Shown: positions 23,528-35,330 of the stretch, piece by piece
Numbering within the stretch: position 1 is the stretch's first letter
Layout: every line of letters starts with the position of its first letter
Assembly: GCF_004210375.1 (NCBI RefSeq)
Contig: NC_134834.1
Coordinates: forward strand, 158,305,290-158,369,289
Direction: 5' to 3'
DNA: 64,000 bases
From: Tachypleus tridentatus
Taxonomy: Eukaryota > Arthropoda > Merostomata > Xiphosura > Limulidae
Translations under genes and position numbers: made by a program
The notes under the pieces: model-generated
Databases searched by the model: none
What the model saw: the letters and a program-made list of their open reading frames with translations, nothing else
What the model was told of the DNA's origin: nothing

Positions 23528-23640
23528 ATGTGTGTGTGTGTTTTAGAGAAACGCCACAATGGCAGACAGCTGGTATAAACCGCGGGGAATTGAACCTTAG
23601 ACTTTAATATTATAAGTCCGTAAACTTGTCGCTGTCACTG
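23528..23640 (-). repeat. SINE-Vb copy
   Basis: Reverse orientation, beginning with a GTGTGTGTG run. Box B is AATTGAACC. Confidence 0.6.
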
Positions 23641-23717
23641 TTTTACAGTTCTAATTCCTCACATTATTTTTACTTTTTTCTTTAACGTTTATTTTAATAA
23701 TATTTATAAAACATTTA

Positions 23718-23990
23718 AAGTTTGTTTTTGAATTTCGCACAAAGCTACTCGAGGGCTGTCTGTGCTAGCCGTCCCTAATTTAGCAGTGTAAGACTAGAGG
23801 GAAAGCAGCTAGTCATCACCACCCACCGCCAACTCTTGGGCTACTTTTTTTACCAACGAATAGTGGGATTGACCGTCACATTATAACGCCCCCACGGCTG
23901 GGAGGGCGAGCATGTTTGGCGCGACTCGGGCGCGAACCCGCGACCCTCAGATTATGAAGCGCACGCCTTAACGCGCTAGGCCATGAACAT
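23718..23990 (-). repeat. SINE-T, full length, second subfamily
   Basis: The head reads GCGCCTAGCGCG-type with CTTCATAATC and box B GGTTCGCGCCC, shared with the copies at 29584 and 52822. Confidence 0.88.
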
Positions 23991-25989
23991 TTAAAGTTAA
24001 CTTCTAAACTTTCTTAAGCTATCACATTATTAATATATAAAAATTAAATCTCACAAAATTGAGTAAAAAAAGTCACAAACAAGGCAGTTACTAAGAAATA
24101 AAGTGAGGAAACACTTGATCGTGACTTGCACCGACACACTCGATTAAAACAATATTTGATGTCAGGTATTCGTGACGACAGTTTTAAGGGATATTCATGT
24201 TTGGTCTCAGATATTCGTGACGACAGTTATAAGGGATATTCATGTAGACTTTTTCTGCTCGTGCTTCGAAGATCTGACTTTCTTTAATAAATAGCACGGA
24301 GTGTTTTAAGTTTGATTAGTGAGTCGTGGATAGTCGGAGTATCTGTAGTATGTCTTTCGGCCAAAAAACACAACTCGTGCGTTATTAACAAGAGAGATAG
24401 TTTAGCGATATTCCATCCTCTTTAGCTCGGACTATGGTAATCAAGGCTATCATATATTTTCAGTAGATATGCTCTACTGGACTCTCACTTCACATACCAG
24501 CCTTCAAGGCAAATCGTTACGAAATACCTCAGATATTACATCTCCAATTTTGATTTTCTTCCCATGTTTTTCTTCACACGAAAAGTATGAAAACGTTATT
24601 TGATATTAAAATATACTTAACACTTATGGACTTGTTTCAAATTCGGTACGCTGATAGATGTTTAAACTACAATTATGAGTTTTATTTGGTGTAAACATAA
24701 GTCCCGTGTTCAAAGTTATTCAATAAAAATCGTCCACATTTAACGAAATGTTTTGCGGACGCCTACTTTTATTCCCACACCTAAGGTATTTTTGGTTAGA
24801 CAGTAATGATGAGGAATAATAGGTAAATACGTAATACCGAGTAAAGTAATCTAAAATAAATCTTAAATCTACAGTAAGGGAGCAATGCTAAAATTAGACA
24901 GATACAAAATTTAACATTTTCACGTGTCCTCTTCAGTCCATCATACGTTTATGAGAGAAGCATACATTATTTAATAATGGAACTTTCAAGGCCTATAACG
25001 TCGTATAACGTCAGAAAGAAATTCAGGTTAAGTAACCTTCTGATCTGTTAAAGTTTGACAACTTTTAGATTAATGAACTTTCCCCAGTTCTTCTTGTGGC
25101 ATAATTTCTTGATTTGTATGCTAACCTTACGATACTTTTTATGTAAGACTATTTGACGACAGATTTTGATTAGTGTTATCTGGTTGCATAGATTTATGTT
25201 ATATACATATTTTAAACAGTTTATCAAAGTTATTTTGTAGTCTTACATCTTCGTACTTTAATTTTTGTAATAAATATATTTTACATCATTATACCTTTCA
25301 TTTAGTTAGCTTTAGAATACTACTTTTATGACTATTTTACACATTACGATTAGAAATTCGGGTTCTATTTGTTCTGCCAGTGAGTTATTAGTGTTACGAT
25401 CCCGTACTACCGTACTGTATAATATATGAAAAGAAAAAATTGACAACACTGCAATTGTGTAGTTTTATAAATATACATATGTTATAAAAAATAGCAAATA
25501 TTAACTTATATACAATCATTTACAAAAGTGTACAATGCAAAAAATAAAAACTCTTTATAGGTAGATCCATGAAGGACACCCGTCTCTCTAATTCAATGCA
25601 ATCACTTAAACGTACTTTGTCGAAATTCAATTTCAGGTTGTAAATTCAAAGTTCCAATTTGCACATAGATGTACAGTTACAAAAACTTTACTGTTCTAAT
25701 ATCAATTGCACCGAAACTTGTAGATATTTTTAAAAATAGTATTCAGCGGTTCTCACAAAGCACAAGGCTTACACAATTTAAGACTAATTCTTAACCTTAA
25801 ACTTACTAACTCTTTAGAGTCATAAACAAAAAGCTGATAATAGCCCATAACAAAAAACTATTATTAATATTCGGTACATAAACTCTTTCAAGTTCGATAC
25901 AGAAAATCTCTGTCTGAAATGACCACTCAAAACTTCTCAAAAAACAGTTCTCTATTTCTCATTAATGGAAACCTGAGACTTTTTGCATA
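23991..25989. other. 2-kb spacer
   Basis: Apart from the two-copy repeat at 24163, nothing recognised. Confidence 0.45.
24163..24250. repeat. Two-copy tandem repeat
   Basis: TATTCGTGACGACAGTT, TAAGGGATATTCATG occurs twice, about 46 bp apart. Confidence 0.75.
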
Positions 25990-26262
25990 TACCCGTCATG
26001 GCCAGGTGGTTAAGACACTCAAGTCGTAATCTGAGGGTCGCGGGTTCGAATCACCGTCACACCAAAATGCCCGCTTTTTCAGCCGTATGGGTGTTATGAC
26101 GTGAGTAAATCTCACTATTCGTTGGCAAAAGAGTAGCCCATGAGTTGGCGGTAGGTGGTAATGACTAGCTGCCTTCCCTCTAGCCTTACACTGCTAAATT
26201 AGGGATGGCTAGCGCAAATAGCCTTCGTGTAACTTTACGTAAAATTCAAAAACAAACAAACA
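25990..26262 (+). repeat. SINE-T, full length
   Basis: Complete but mildly diverged: GGTTCGAATCA in box B, TTACGTAAAATTC in the tail. Confidence 0.88.
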
Positions 26263-26382
26263 ATTATATAGACCCCCAAAAAAATCCTTTACAGAAAATG
26301 CGAGTGCTAAAAACCGTTAGCTGTACGTCATTCGTCAAGTATATAGCTACAGCGTGTCACAAGTATATTTTACAAAAAACAG

Positions 26383-26660
26383 GGCCCGGCATGGCCAAGC
26401 GTGTTAAGGCGTTCGACTCGTAATCCGAGGGTCGCTGGTTCGAATCTCGCTCGTACCAAACATACTCGCCCTCCCAGCCGTGGGGGCATTATAATGTGAC
26501 GGTCAATCCCACTATTCATTGGTAAAAGAGTAGCCCAAGCGTTGGCGGTGGGTGGTGATGACTAGCTGCCTTCCCTCTAGTCTTACACTGCTAAATTAGG
26601 GACGGCTTGCGCAGATAGCCCTCGAGTAGCTTTGCCCAAAATTCAAAAACAAATAAAGAA
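26383..26660 (+). repeat. SINE-T, full length
   Basis: Close to consensus. Box B is GGTTCGAATCT. Confidence 0.9.
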
Positions 26661-27266
26661 ACGGCATCGTAATATCATTGTTTTTATTCTAAACAAAAGA
26701 GTGTACGTTTTTGTTATTGTGTTTTTCTAAGGTTTAAGGCTATTAGATATTCTACACTTAATTCTGCTTTAAACTTCTCGCTTTTTACCGTTTTCAATAA
26801 TGTTATTTTTCTTTCAAAAATACATAGACTATGCTCGTGGTATCTTTCAAAATTTCATTTTCATATCATTCGAGTAGAAAGACGCACTTGATGTATGCTT
26901 TTCATAAAGGAACTCTTTTCACCAAAACTCCCTATATAAGCGTCCATTTCTAGTAAAAATTCCGGCTATCTTGGCTTTTATTATAATAAAAAATAAAAGA
27001 AAGTGAATAGAAAGGCTTCAAACAGGAGAATTTCCATTCAAAAGTACTTAATACAGAACATTACTACAGCTTTTTCCTATAGTTTAGTCTATCTTTATCT
27101 TTTTTTTTTTATTACGGACAACACAAATTAGTGGTTGTTTTGCTTTGGAAGCGACGCCATATTTACATTATAGTTGTAATAATTTGTTCTTCAATTTTTC
27201 TAAGAAATAAAGTTTCCTGATATCTCACAACTAATTTTGCTTTACATTGTTGACTAGTTAGCATGT
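26661..27266. repeat. Segment with a diverged copy at about 28.2-28.6 kb
   Basis: Blocks such as GCACTTGATGTATGC and TTTTCACCAAAACTCCC recur in the same order at 28229-28285, and a TTTCCATTCAAA...CAGAAC block recurs near 28520. Confidence 0.45.
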
Positions 27267-27384
27267 TGTCCGTCGCTGGTACAGTGGTAAATCTTCGGAT
27301 TTACAAAGCTAAAATCAGGGGTTCGATTCCCCTCGATGGACTCAGCAGATAGCCCAATGTGGCTTTGCTATAAAAAATTACTCT
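27267..27384 (+). repeat. SINE-Vb copy
   Basis: CGCTGGTACAGTGGTAA, GGTTCGATTCC and GGCTTTGCTATAAAAA are all intact. Confidence 0.78.
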
Positions 27385-27448
27385 TTTAGCACAGATAGCC
27401 CTCGAGTAGCTTTGTGCGAAATTAAAAAACAACAACAAACAAACAAAA
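27385..27448 (+). repeat. SINE-T tail fragment
   Basis: Only GCACAGATAGCCCTCGAG through the AAACAAACAAA end. Joined to the SINE-Vb on its left. Confidence 0.75.
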
Positions 27449-27535
27449 GTTAGCATGTTTGACAAAAGTTTGTTTGTTGCTGTTTTTTTCATTTTGTGTT
27501 TTTAGAACTGATGCAGCTGATGTATACTTTTCAAA

Positions 27536-27812
27536 GGCACGGCATGGCTAGATGGGTTAAGACTTTCAACTCGTAATCTGAGGGTCACGGGTTCGAATCC
27601 CGGTCGCACGAAACATGCTCGCCCTTTCAGCCGTGGGGGCATTATAAAGTGACGGTTAATCCCACTATTCGTTGGTAAAACAGTAGCCCAAGAGTTGGCG
27701 ATGGGTGGTGATGACTAGTTGCCTTCTCTCTATTCTTACACTACTAAATTAGAAACGACTAGCGCAGATAACCCTTGAGTATCTTTGCGCGAAACTCCAA
27801 AAAACAAACAAA
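27536..27812 (+). repeat. SINE-T, full length
   Basis: GGCACGGCATGGCTAGATGG head, intact box B, full tail. Confidence 0.9.
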
Positions 27813-27816
27813 ACGA

Positions 27817-27862
27817 TAATCAGTGATGTCGAGAAAACCCACTTGTAGAGAAATACTTATGT
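27817..27862 (-). repeat. Penelope-like terminal scrap
   Basis: GAGAAAACCCACTTGTAGAG is the reverse complement of the border sequence at about 49345-49370. Confidence 0.55.
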
Positions 27863-28340
27863 TTTGTATTGTTGTGTAATTTATTATTCTCAATTAAAAA
27901 AAAAGAAAATTAATGCAAGAGCTTTAAACATAGCAATTTTCGTTAAAATTTTCTGAATCTAGAAGTCTATTATAGCTTTTTTTCTAATGTAATCGTTCTT
28001 AAACTTTATTCTAGATAAAAGAAATTAGCTTTTTATTGCTTCGAAGTAAAACAATATCTTCCATTAAATCCGAAACAGTTCATTATTGAGTTTGTCTGTG
28101 AAACAAAGATAATCAGAGATTTTGCACCTAATGTTTCTTTAAATTGCACATTTTAAGTTGTGTTTCAAAAATTATTTTTTCATCAACAATTCATTTTTTT
28201 CAAAATTTTCACTTTGTTGGAGTAGATAAATGCACTTGACGTATGCGTTTCAAAATGGAACATTTTTTTCACCAAAACTCCCAATACTTATGTTATTGAT
28301 TTTACGAACATTTTCGAGTTTACTATACTTCTAAAGTGTG

Positions 28341-28446
28341 TTGTGTGTGTGTTTCTTATAGCAAAGCTACATCGGGCTATGTACTGAGCCCACCGAGCGG
28401 AATCGAACCCCCTGATGTTAGCGTTGTAAATTCATAGACTTACTTC
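28341..28446 (-). repeat. SINE-Vb copy
   Basis: Reverse orientation, with a GTGTGTGTGTTTCTTATAG tail and GGAATCGAACCCC as box B. Confidence 0.75.
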
Positions 28447-29188
28447 TGTGCTTGCGGTGGGCGACTTCTGAACAAAAGAAAGTTGCAACAATGGCTTGAA
28501 ACCATGGATTTTCATTTCAAATCCTTTAATCCAGAATGTTGTTACGATTCTTTCCAAATTTAGTCCATTTATAACAGTGCTTTTTTTTTCTTTATGTGAA
28601 GCAACGTAGGCAATTATATCAAAGAGGGAAAGGAATTTCGAATATTGGTCTTTTTTTTTCGGTTTGCGTGTAATATGAGTCAAGGACAATTTATCTCCCA
28701 ACCCCTCAAATATAAAACTGCTGATTCAAAGTGATTTTATCATCATTTACAAGTAAATATTTGTATTACAGCTAAGGTCACTGAAACTTAACGAGGTTTC
28801 GGTCAAGAGAACATTTGATGGCGCGATAATCTACTTGGATCAAGAACACAGTATTATTTTTAAATTTATTTTTTCTACCTTCACGAAGCCTCGTTGTACT
28901 CTACAAACATTCAAAGATAGATTAATACGCAAGTTCATTTAAAAGCTTCGTAACAAAGCATTTATTGTTGTTACTTAGAAATTACTAATAATTCTTTGTT
29001 TAAAATAACTTTCGTAACCGATGGAATTTTTGGCGCCAACAAATTCAAATGAGGACGATTAATAATTGAAGTTAGTCGTAAAGAATAAGGAAGTAACTTA
29101 TAAAAAAATCATGTCTTGTAACTACAAGATCATGAATTATCGTATCACTTCAGGAAATAATTCACCTTTTATTTCTGAATCACACTTC
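28447..29188. other. Spacer, partly the diverged duplicate
   Basis: The left part matches 26990-27180 weakly. The remainder is blank. Confidence 0.4.
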
Positions 29189-29305
29189 TCAGTGATACGT
29201 CGGTATGTAAGCTTACTTATACCTGTAGAAACCGGATTTCGATTCCTGTAGTGGGAAGAGCATAGATAACATTTTATGTAGTTTTGTGTTTAATAATAAA
29301 TATCA
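29189..29305 (+). repeat. SINE-V copy
   Basis: TTTCGATTCCTGTAGTGGG and a TGTAGTTTTGTGTTTAA tail. Confidence 0.65.
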
Positions 29306-29351
29306 ATTATTTCTTAATCTTATCCTACAACTGTACTATTTATAATATAGT

Positions 29352-29430
29352 TGTCGGTTCCCTCACTTTCAACAGATAGCCTGATGCGGCATTGCTATAA
29401 GAAATCACACATACACACACGCTCACACAG
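29352..29430 (+). repeat. SINE-Vb 3' fragment
   Basis: CAGATAGCCTGATGCGGC, then CTATAAGAAATCACACA with a CA-rich end. Confidence 0.65.
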
Positions 29431-29583
29431 CTCTCGGCCTCTACCGGCGAGATACTGAATTTTCTTAAATATAGATATAGGACTAAATATAAAGAAGTAA
29501 TAAGCTTGTCCGATGATTTTCAGTTCATGGCTCATTACAGTATAAGTGTGTTCTGCACTTTGGGGCTTTCAGTACCCTAATAA

Positions 29584-29838
29584 AGGCCTGGCATGGCCAA
29601 GCGCGTAAGGCGTGCGACTCGTAATCCGAGGGTCGCGGGTTCGCGCCCGCGTCGCGCTAAACATGCTCGCCCTCCCAGCGTATAATGTGACGGTCAATCC
29701 CACTATTTGTTGGTAAAAGAGTAGCCCAAGAGTTGGCGGTGGGTGGTGATGACTAGCTGCCTTACACTGTCAAATTAGGGACGGCTAGCACAGATAGCCC
29801 TCGAGTAGCTTTGTGCGAAATTCCAAAACAAACAAACA
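29584..29838 (+). repeat. SINE-T, second subfamily
   Basis: GGTTCGCGCCCGCGTCGCG as in the copy at 23718. Short deletions in the GCCGTGGGGG and CTTCCCTCTAG blocks. Confidence 0.88.
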
Positions 29839-30006
29839 GTACCCTAATAAACTACGGTCAGATAACAGTATCCCAAGATTTGGCGGTAAGTTTTGTTGGT
29901 CTCCTTTCCTTTTGTCTATCAGTTCAAAATTAGGGATGACAGTTTGCATATAGTAAATTGCGTAGCCTTGCGCGAAAGGTTTGAGAAAGCTAGGCTTCTA
30001 ACTGGT

Positions 30007-30130
30007 TGTGCCCTCCAGTGGAACAGCGGTATCTCTGCGGACTTACATCGCTATAATCTGAGTTTCGATAACTGTAGTGGGCATAGTACAAATAGCCCAT
30101 TGTGTTGCTTTGTGCTAAACTTCAAACAAA
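30007..30130 (+). repeat. SINE-V copy
   Basis: GTGCCCTCCAGTGGAACAGC head, full length. Confidence 0.72.
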
Positions 30131-30236
30131 ATGAATGGTTGCCTTCCCTCTACTAAGCAATTATAAAGTAGTGATAGACATGCCTCAACCTAGCTTAAGG
30201 CTTTGATCTGGCAATTTATCCTCTGTGCCATAAAAG

Positions 30237-30358
30237 TTGTTTTGAATTAAGCACCAAGTTACACAATGGACAACCTGGGCTCTGCCAACCATGGGTATTG
30301 AAACCCGGTTTATAGTGTTGTAAGTCCGCAGACATACCGTTGTACCACTGGGGTGCCT
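30237..30358 (-). repeat. SINE-V copy
   Basis: Reverse orientation, full length, facing the copy at 30007 about 100 bp away. Confidence 0.72.
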
Positions 30359-31465
30359 GTCCCACACAAAATCCTATTAATTTGAAAATAGCAATTTAGA
30401 CAAAATATTTTATGGATCAGAAAATTTTCACATGCGAAATCATTATAACTTCGAAATAATTATCAAACGTTCTTTTGGGGAAAAAATTATAGTTTATCTG
30501 TTATTTTCACTGCTGTATCTCTGTACGTGTTTGGACGGACCTCGAAGAGTCACTAAAATGTCTGGGATTGCCCTACAAGGAGAGACAAAAATTCCGAATT
30601 TTGTTTTCTCTGGAAAGGAGAAGGGGTCAGAGGAAATGTGATAGAGGCAGGAAAGTTAATTGATATTAAGAGTAGTAAGAGGTGGTTATAGTTAGGAGCT
30701 GGAATGGAGTTTATTTTAAAATATATATATATAGATTTGTCAATAACGGCATTTTAAGTACCAAATTCATAAGAAACTATAGACATTGTATTTGAACATC
30801 ACAAACATCTAATTTGAATCAAAGCTACATTCAACATACCAGGTGACATACAAAAAGCAATATTTAAATTTTTATATATTTACTTTTAAATTCAAAAATT
30901 AGTAAATATTACTAAAAATTTAATTACGATCTACAATTCGATACTGAAGTTATTGAATTTAATCATGAAATAGTGGTTCAATAAACGTTTGAATGCAAGA
31001 CCACAAACGCGATGACCTAACCTTTGACCTGTGACCATAGGAAGATCCGTCTCGGCACAATTAAAAAGATCATAATTGGCATTTTTCAGATATTTACGTA
31101 AAGCTACTCAAAAATTATCCGTGTCAACAGACTCCCTGATTTTGAAACAACTAACCAAAGGATGCAACTAGTGAACAGCATCCACCACTAGCTTCTGTCT
31201 GACCAAATAGTGAGATTTGGCTGTTACACTTATAACACAACCACTTTTGTTGTTGTTGTTGTTGCTGTTAATAATAGGCAAACAATGGGCACAAAAATAT
31301 GTACTCTGTCATTCTAGCTACTGGGATTTCACGATTTAACGTACAAAAATTCATAGTGCAGTGGCATATCTATAAACAGGTCCCCAGCATAAAATTTGGG
31401 CCGCCCTACATTTATTTCCCAATAAGAGTAGTTACAATTCTGGCTTATTGATATCATCTTAACAG
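30359..31465. other. Unrecognised spacer left of the LINE
   Basis: Includes TA and TTG simple repeats (30720, 31244). No gene seen. Confidence 0.45.
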
Positions 31466-31530
31466 TTGGTTGGTTGATTTAATGTTTTATGGCACAAAGT
31501 AGCTAAGCTATCTGCGAAAATCGTCCGGTA
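31466..31530 (-). repeat. LINE 3' end sharing its tail with the local SINEs
   Basis: On the minus strand it reads GGACG, CGCAGATAGC, TAGCTACTTTGTGC, then CATAAAAC and AACC repeats. The SINE 3' ends read GGACGGCTAG, CGCAGATAGC, GTAGCTTTGCGC in the same order and spacing. Confidence 0.65.
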
Positions 31531-31989
31531 AAATTCTTAAAAGGAAATTAAGGTAAAAGAAAACAAAGTTAAAAAATAAACAAGTAGCATAAAACCAATG
31601 TTTACATCTATTCTACAACGTCAAGAGAAAAACTACAGTGATTCAAGTTGTAAAGGACTTTCTGTAGCGTGACTGTAATAATCATAACTCGCCAGGAAAT
31701 CTAACAGGTAAGTATAAAAACCACCATCAGTCACCTGAAGTTGGCCTTTCCAACCTTGGTTTCGAGTTACTTAATGTTGCGGTCAGTTTCTAATTTCAAT
31801 TTGAACAAGATGAACCGTGATTTTTAAAAGGGAACCACATTAAAAAATGTGTAGCGTATAAATTTAAAAAACTTAAATGGTATTAAAAAGATTAATGGCC
31901 TTTAAAAAACTAAAAACATTACCAAGGTGGACAGTGTCATTATCACCAATAACACTGTCTAACATTATGGACAAACATGTTTAAAACGG

Positions 31990-32710
31990 TGCCGTCGTTG
32001 TGAATCATAACGATGACAAGTAAAACGTGGCTCATTGTGACCTGAGTGTTACACAAACAACACACTGGTGCATCAGTTCCAGATAAAAGAAAACAATGAG
32101 TTAATAAACTGTGACCAATGCATAGTCTAGTTAGAACAACTTCCTCTTTCCAATCCTTAAGGTAAGAAGACGGCCAAAATCCAATATAGGGTTTTATTTG
32201 GGAAAGCTTGTTTCCACGTTGCTCACTCCAAGTTGACTGCTAACTGGCATAGAGCCAAGTCCTGCATACAGGACCATAATCCTTGTATGGACAGGCACAT
32301 CAGTGATAGTGCCAGAGCAGATAGACTTAGCTGTGTCGGCGAGCTCGTTCACGCGAATACCAACGTGGCCCGGTATCCAGAAACACTGAATAGAAGTAGA
32401 TGTTAAAGAGAAATAGGCCAATCGGTTTTGAATTTTGAATATTGGCGAGAACGGGGTGTGGACTAACGTGAAGCGATTCCAGGACCAGCAAAGAACTAAG
32501 CGAGTCAGTATAAATCGTGCAGTTCGAGTACTGCTTAGCTTCTATGTGATCCAGGGTAAGAGAAATGGCATACAGTTCAAGAGTGAAGGCAAAAGCTGTA
32601 GAGGGGATTCTGCGTGCAACCACTGAACCACAACAAACCATGGCAGAGCCCACACAGTCACCTGATTTCGAACCATCTGTATAAATAGAAATAGAAGGAT
32701 GGTTCGAAAA
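31990..32710 (-). pseudogene. LINE RNase H domain and C-terminal Cys/His segment
   Basis: RNase H motifs in order: IYTDGS (first Asp), TLELYAISL (Glu), IYTDSLSSL (Asp), and FWIPGHVG with NELADTAKS (His/Asp part, in another frame). Downstream, DWKEEVVLTRLCIGHSLLTH and PVCCLCNTQ...MSHVLL match the usual end of such polyproteins. One frameshift near 32420. Confidence 0.85.
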
Positions 32711-33029
32711 ATGTTCAGCAAATAGCAGACAGTATTTCCAATCAGAAGTGTCTACTTTTCTCAGATGACTTAAAGATAGGTCACAATTGGGGACTGTAAG
32801 AAGCCATGGTGGGAGGGACTAACCAGTGGATACAGCAATGTTATCCAAGGACAGACCCAATTCATTTAACTCTGCCTGAATACGAAGGCCAAAAGGAGCA
32901 ATGGCAGACTGTCTGGTCTGAAAAAGCATGGCCCACCAAGGAAGGAAAATACAACCCCAGGTGGAATGCTTTAGTAATGAACAAAGTTTCAAAACATATA
33001 GTAAAGACAGTTGCAAATGGCAGAGGTGC

Positions 33030-34119
33030 AAAGAAGGTTCATGTAACTATGTATAAGCTCTGAACTGGGAAGTGTGGTGGTGGCATAGAGGACACGGAGT
33101 TCAGTGCTCTTGTACATTTGACCCATAGCTGCTTGATGTGTGGTATAAAGGTTAGCTTACAGTCAAAGATAAGGTCAAGGATCAGGGTGAATACCCCGTT
33201 GGCGGCAAAAGTGCATGCAAACGGTTTTAGAGAGAGAGAAAGTAAAGCCGTTTGCTGTGGTCCACTACAATAAACAATTGAGGACATTCTGTAGCTGTCG
33301 CTCAATATACCTCATGTTCGACGACTTCACATCTCATGTCAGTCTCATAGAGCCCATTTGCAAGAGTTAAAGGAAGTTGTTCAGTGATGGAATTAATTTT
33401 ATACTGAAAAGTGTGACACTCAGTACACAGCCCTGAAGGACTCCAGGTTCCTGTAGAAAAGAATGGGAAAGTGTCGAACCCACACGAACACAGAATCTCA
33501 TGTCCATTAAAAAAACTTAATAAAAATGAGCAAATAGCCGTGTAACCCATATATATGGAGGTTTCGCAAAATGCCATACCTCCATGTCGTGTCATAACCC
33601 TTCTCAATGTTGTCATTTGAGAAAGGCTTCTCTGATTGACGTTTCATGTTGAATCGGGTGGTCCATGGTGGAGCACTGTCGTCAGAACCCACACTGGGTG
33701 GGCGAGAGGAGGTTGTTTGATTCGAGGAACCAAACAAGACGAGCATAAACCATCCTCTCTAAGGTCTTACAGAGACAGCTCGTCAAAGTAATTGGACGGT
33801 AGTTTGAAGAAATCTTGGGATCCTTCCCAGGCTTGGAGAAAGGCAGGACAATAGCCTGGCACCAGGCATCAGGAAATACATTCTTCTGCCAGATCCGATT
33901 AAAAACAACCAAAAGGATAGCAAGAGAAGCAGGAGATAGATGGCGCAGCATCTCACAGTGTATATCATCAGGTCCAACCGATGTACTGCCAGACTGATGA
34001 AGGGCCAGTTTGAGTTCCACCAGTGTAAAGGGACGATTATAGTCATGGAGATAATCAGCTCAAAAGGAAAGAGGTGATTGCTCTGCCAATCTTGATGAAG
34101 TGCAGGCGAATGAAGCAGA
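33030..34119 (-). pseudogene. LINE reverse transcriptase
   Basis: Readable blocks: PFTLVELKLALHQSGSTSVG with GPDDIHCEML, RPITLTSCLCKTLERMVYAR, NLLSPTQCGF, then after a frameshift NIEKGYDTTWRYGILR (motif A) and QGCVLSVTLF (motif B). Where the catalytic Y-x-D-D should stand the sequence is YETD, so the active site is lost. A TGA interrupts SPLSF-ADY near 34060. Confidence 0.85.
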
Positions 34120-35330
34120 GAACCCTTCTGTTTACGACCATGTCTTTTTTCCTTAATTTCCTTATTTGAGGGAAGTCTTAACCTCCATGGATCCTGCCCT
34201 GCATCGATTGGGCAAGTCTTTGCTGATGGAAGGGGATTCCAGATACTGAGAACGTGAACGAATGATTGTTTTGCATCTTGGGGTGAGAGAGAAAGATGGA
34301 TTCGAAGAAATGCCTGTAACTGTAACCAAAGGATGTGGATCTTGGGGTTTGGTGGAATGTACATAAGGGACAGAGATAGGTGTCAAAGTTGATTCATCAA
34401 CTTTTTAACCACGGAGGTCAAAAGAATTTTCATTTGTTTGGAGAACGATTCTTCAGAAGGCACAGAGATCTGTTCACACTCCCACAGTAGCTATGGAATG
34501 AAGTGCAGCAGCATCTCATCCGAGATAATGTGGTGGACAGCAATTTTAGAGCCTCAGGATAGGCAATGTTATGAATCGTTTTCATATGCTGCACCCCTTT
34601 TCCTTCCAACCATTTAGGGCAAGAACGAAAGTTGAGGTGAGAGCCTCAATTGATGCAATGAGGGTCCGTTTCACACTCATAGGTGTCACGGTCCTTGCCA
34701 CTGCAACAAGCACACGTCAAGGAACCACGACATGATGTCTTTGAGTAACCAAACCGTTGACACTGGAAACATCAGAGGGGATTTGGAATGTATGGCCATA
34801 CTCTGTCATTAAGATAGCCTGCCTTGATGGTGGCAGGCGGACATGGTGACGTAAATATCAGAATGAGGACAGTGGTCGGCACCATAATTCCATTTTTGCC
34901 AGTGCAGATATGCCTCACTGCAGAAACTTCTTGGGTGGAGAAATCAGCGAGAATCTCCGACTTTGGGATGTTCTTGAAATCCCTCTCAACAATAACTCAT
35001 GATGAGTTCAAAGTAGCATGAGGTGTAACCTCTATAGATATATCCCTAATTGCCTTTGAATGCAACAGGAGTTCAGTGTGTTGAGATGTGGATGTTTCCA
35101 CCAATATGTCACCAGATCGAAGTTTTTTTACTGACTTTGGAGAGCCAGCAAGTCCCTCTAATCCCTTCTGAATGAAATAGGAAGACATTTGCCCTAAAAG
35201 GTTTGTCTGAAAGTGAGTGCAATATAAAAAATGAGGTACAACAGGTGATACAGATGGTGAGGATTGCTGCTCTGAATCTTCAAGACGTGGTCATTTACCT
35301 ATAGATTGTTTTTTCGCTATTTTATTAGGG
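34120..35330 (-). pseudogene. LINE ORF1 (gag-like) with zinc knuckles
   Basis: MSSYFIQKGLEGLAGSPKSV (35188) to ATLNSS is open. After frame breaks, CFQCQRFGYSKTSC, CACCSGKDRDTYEC and further Cys/His pairs (34760-34620) form CCHC-type knuckles. A proline-rich, basic end reads NKEIKEKRHGRKQKGS. Gag-like nucleic-acid-binding proteins of this kind package LINE RNA. At least two frame breaks and a stop. Confidence 0.8.

Noticed and set aside
33783-34364. 193-codon minus-strand frame
   Set aside because: A shadow frame crossing the LINE gag/reverse transcriptase join. The conserved LINE residues are in other frames.
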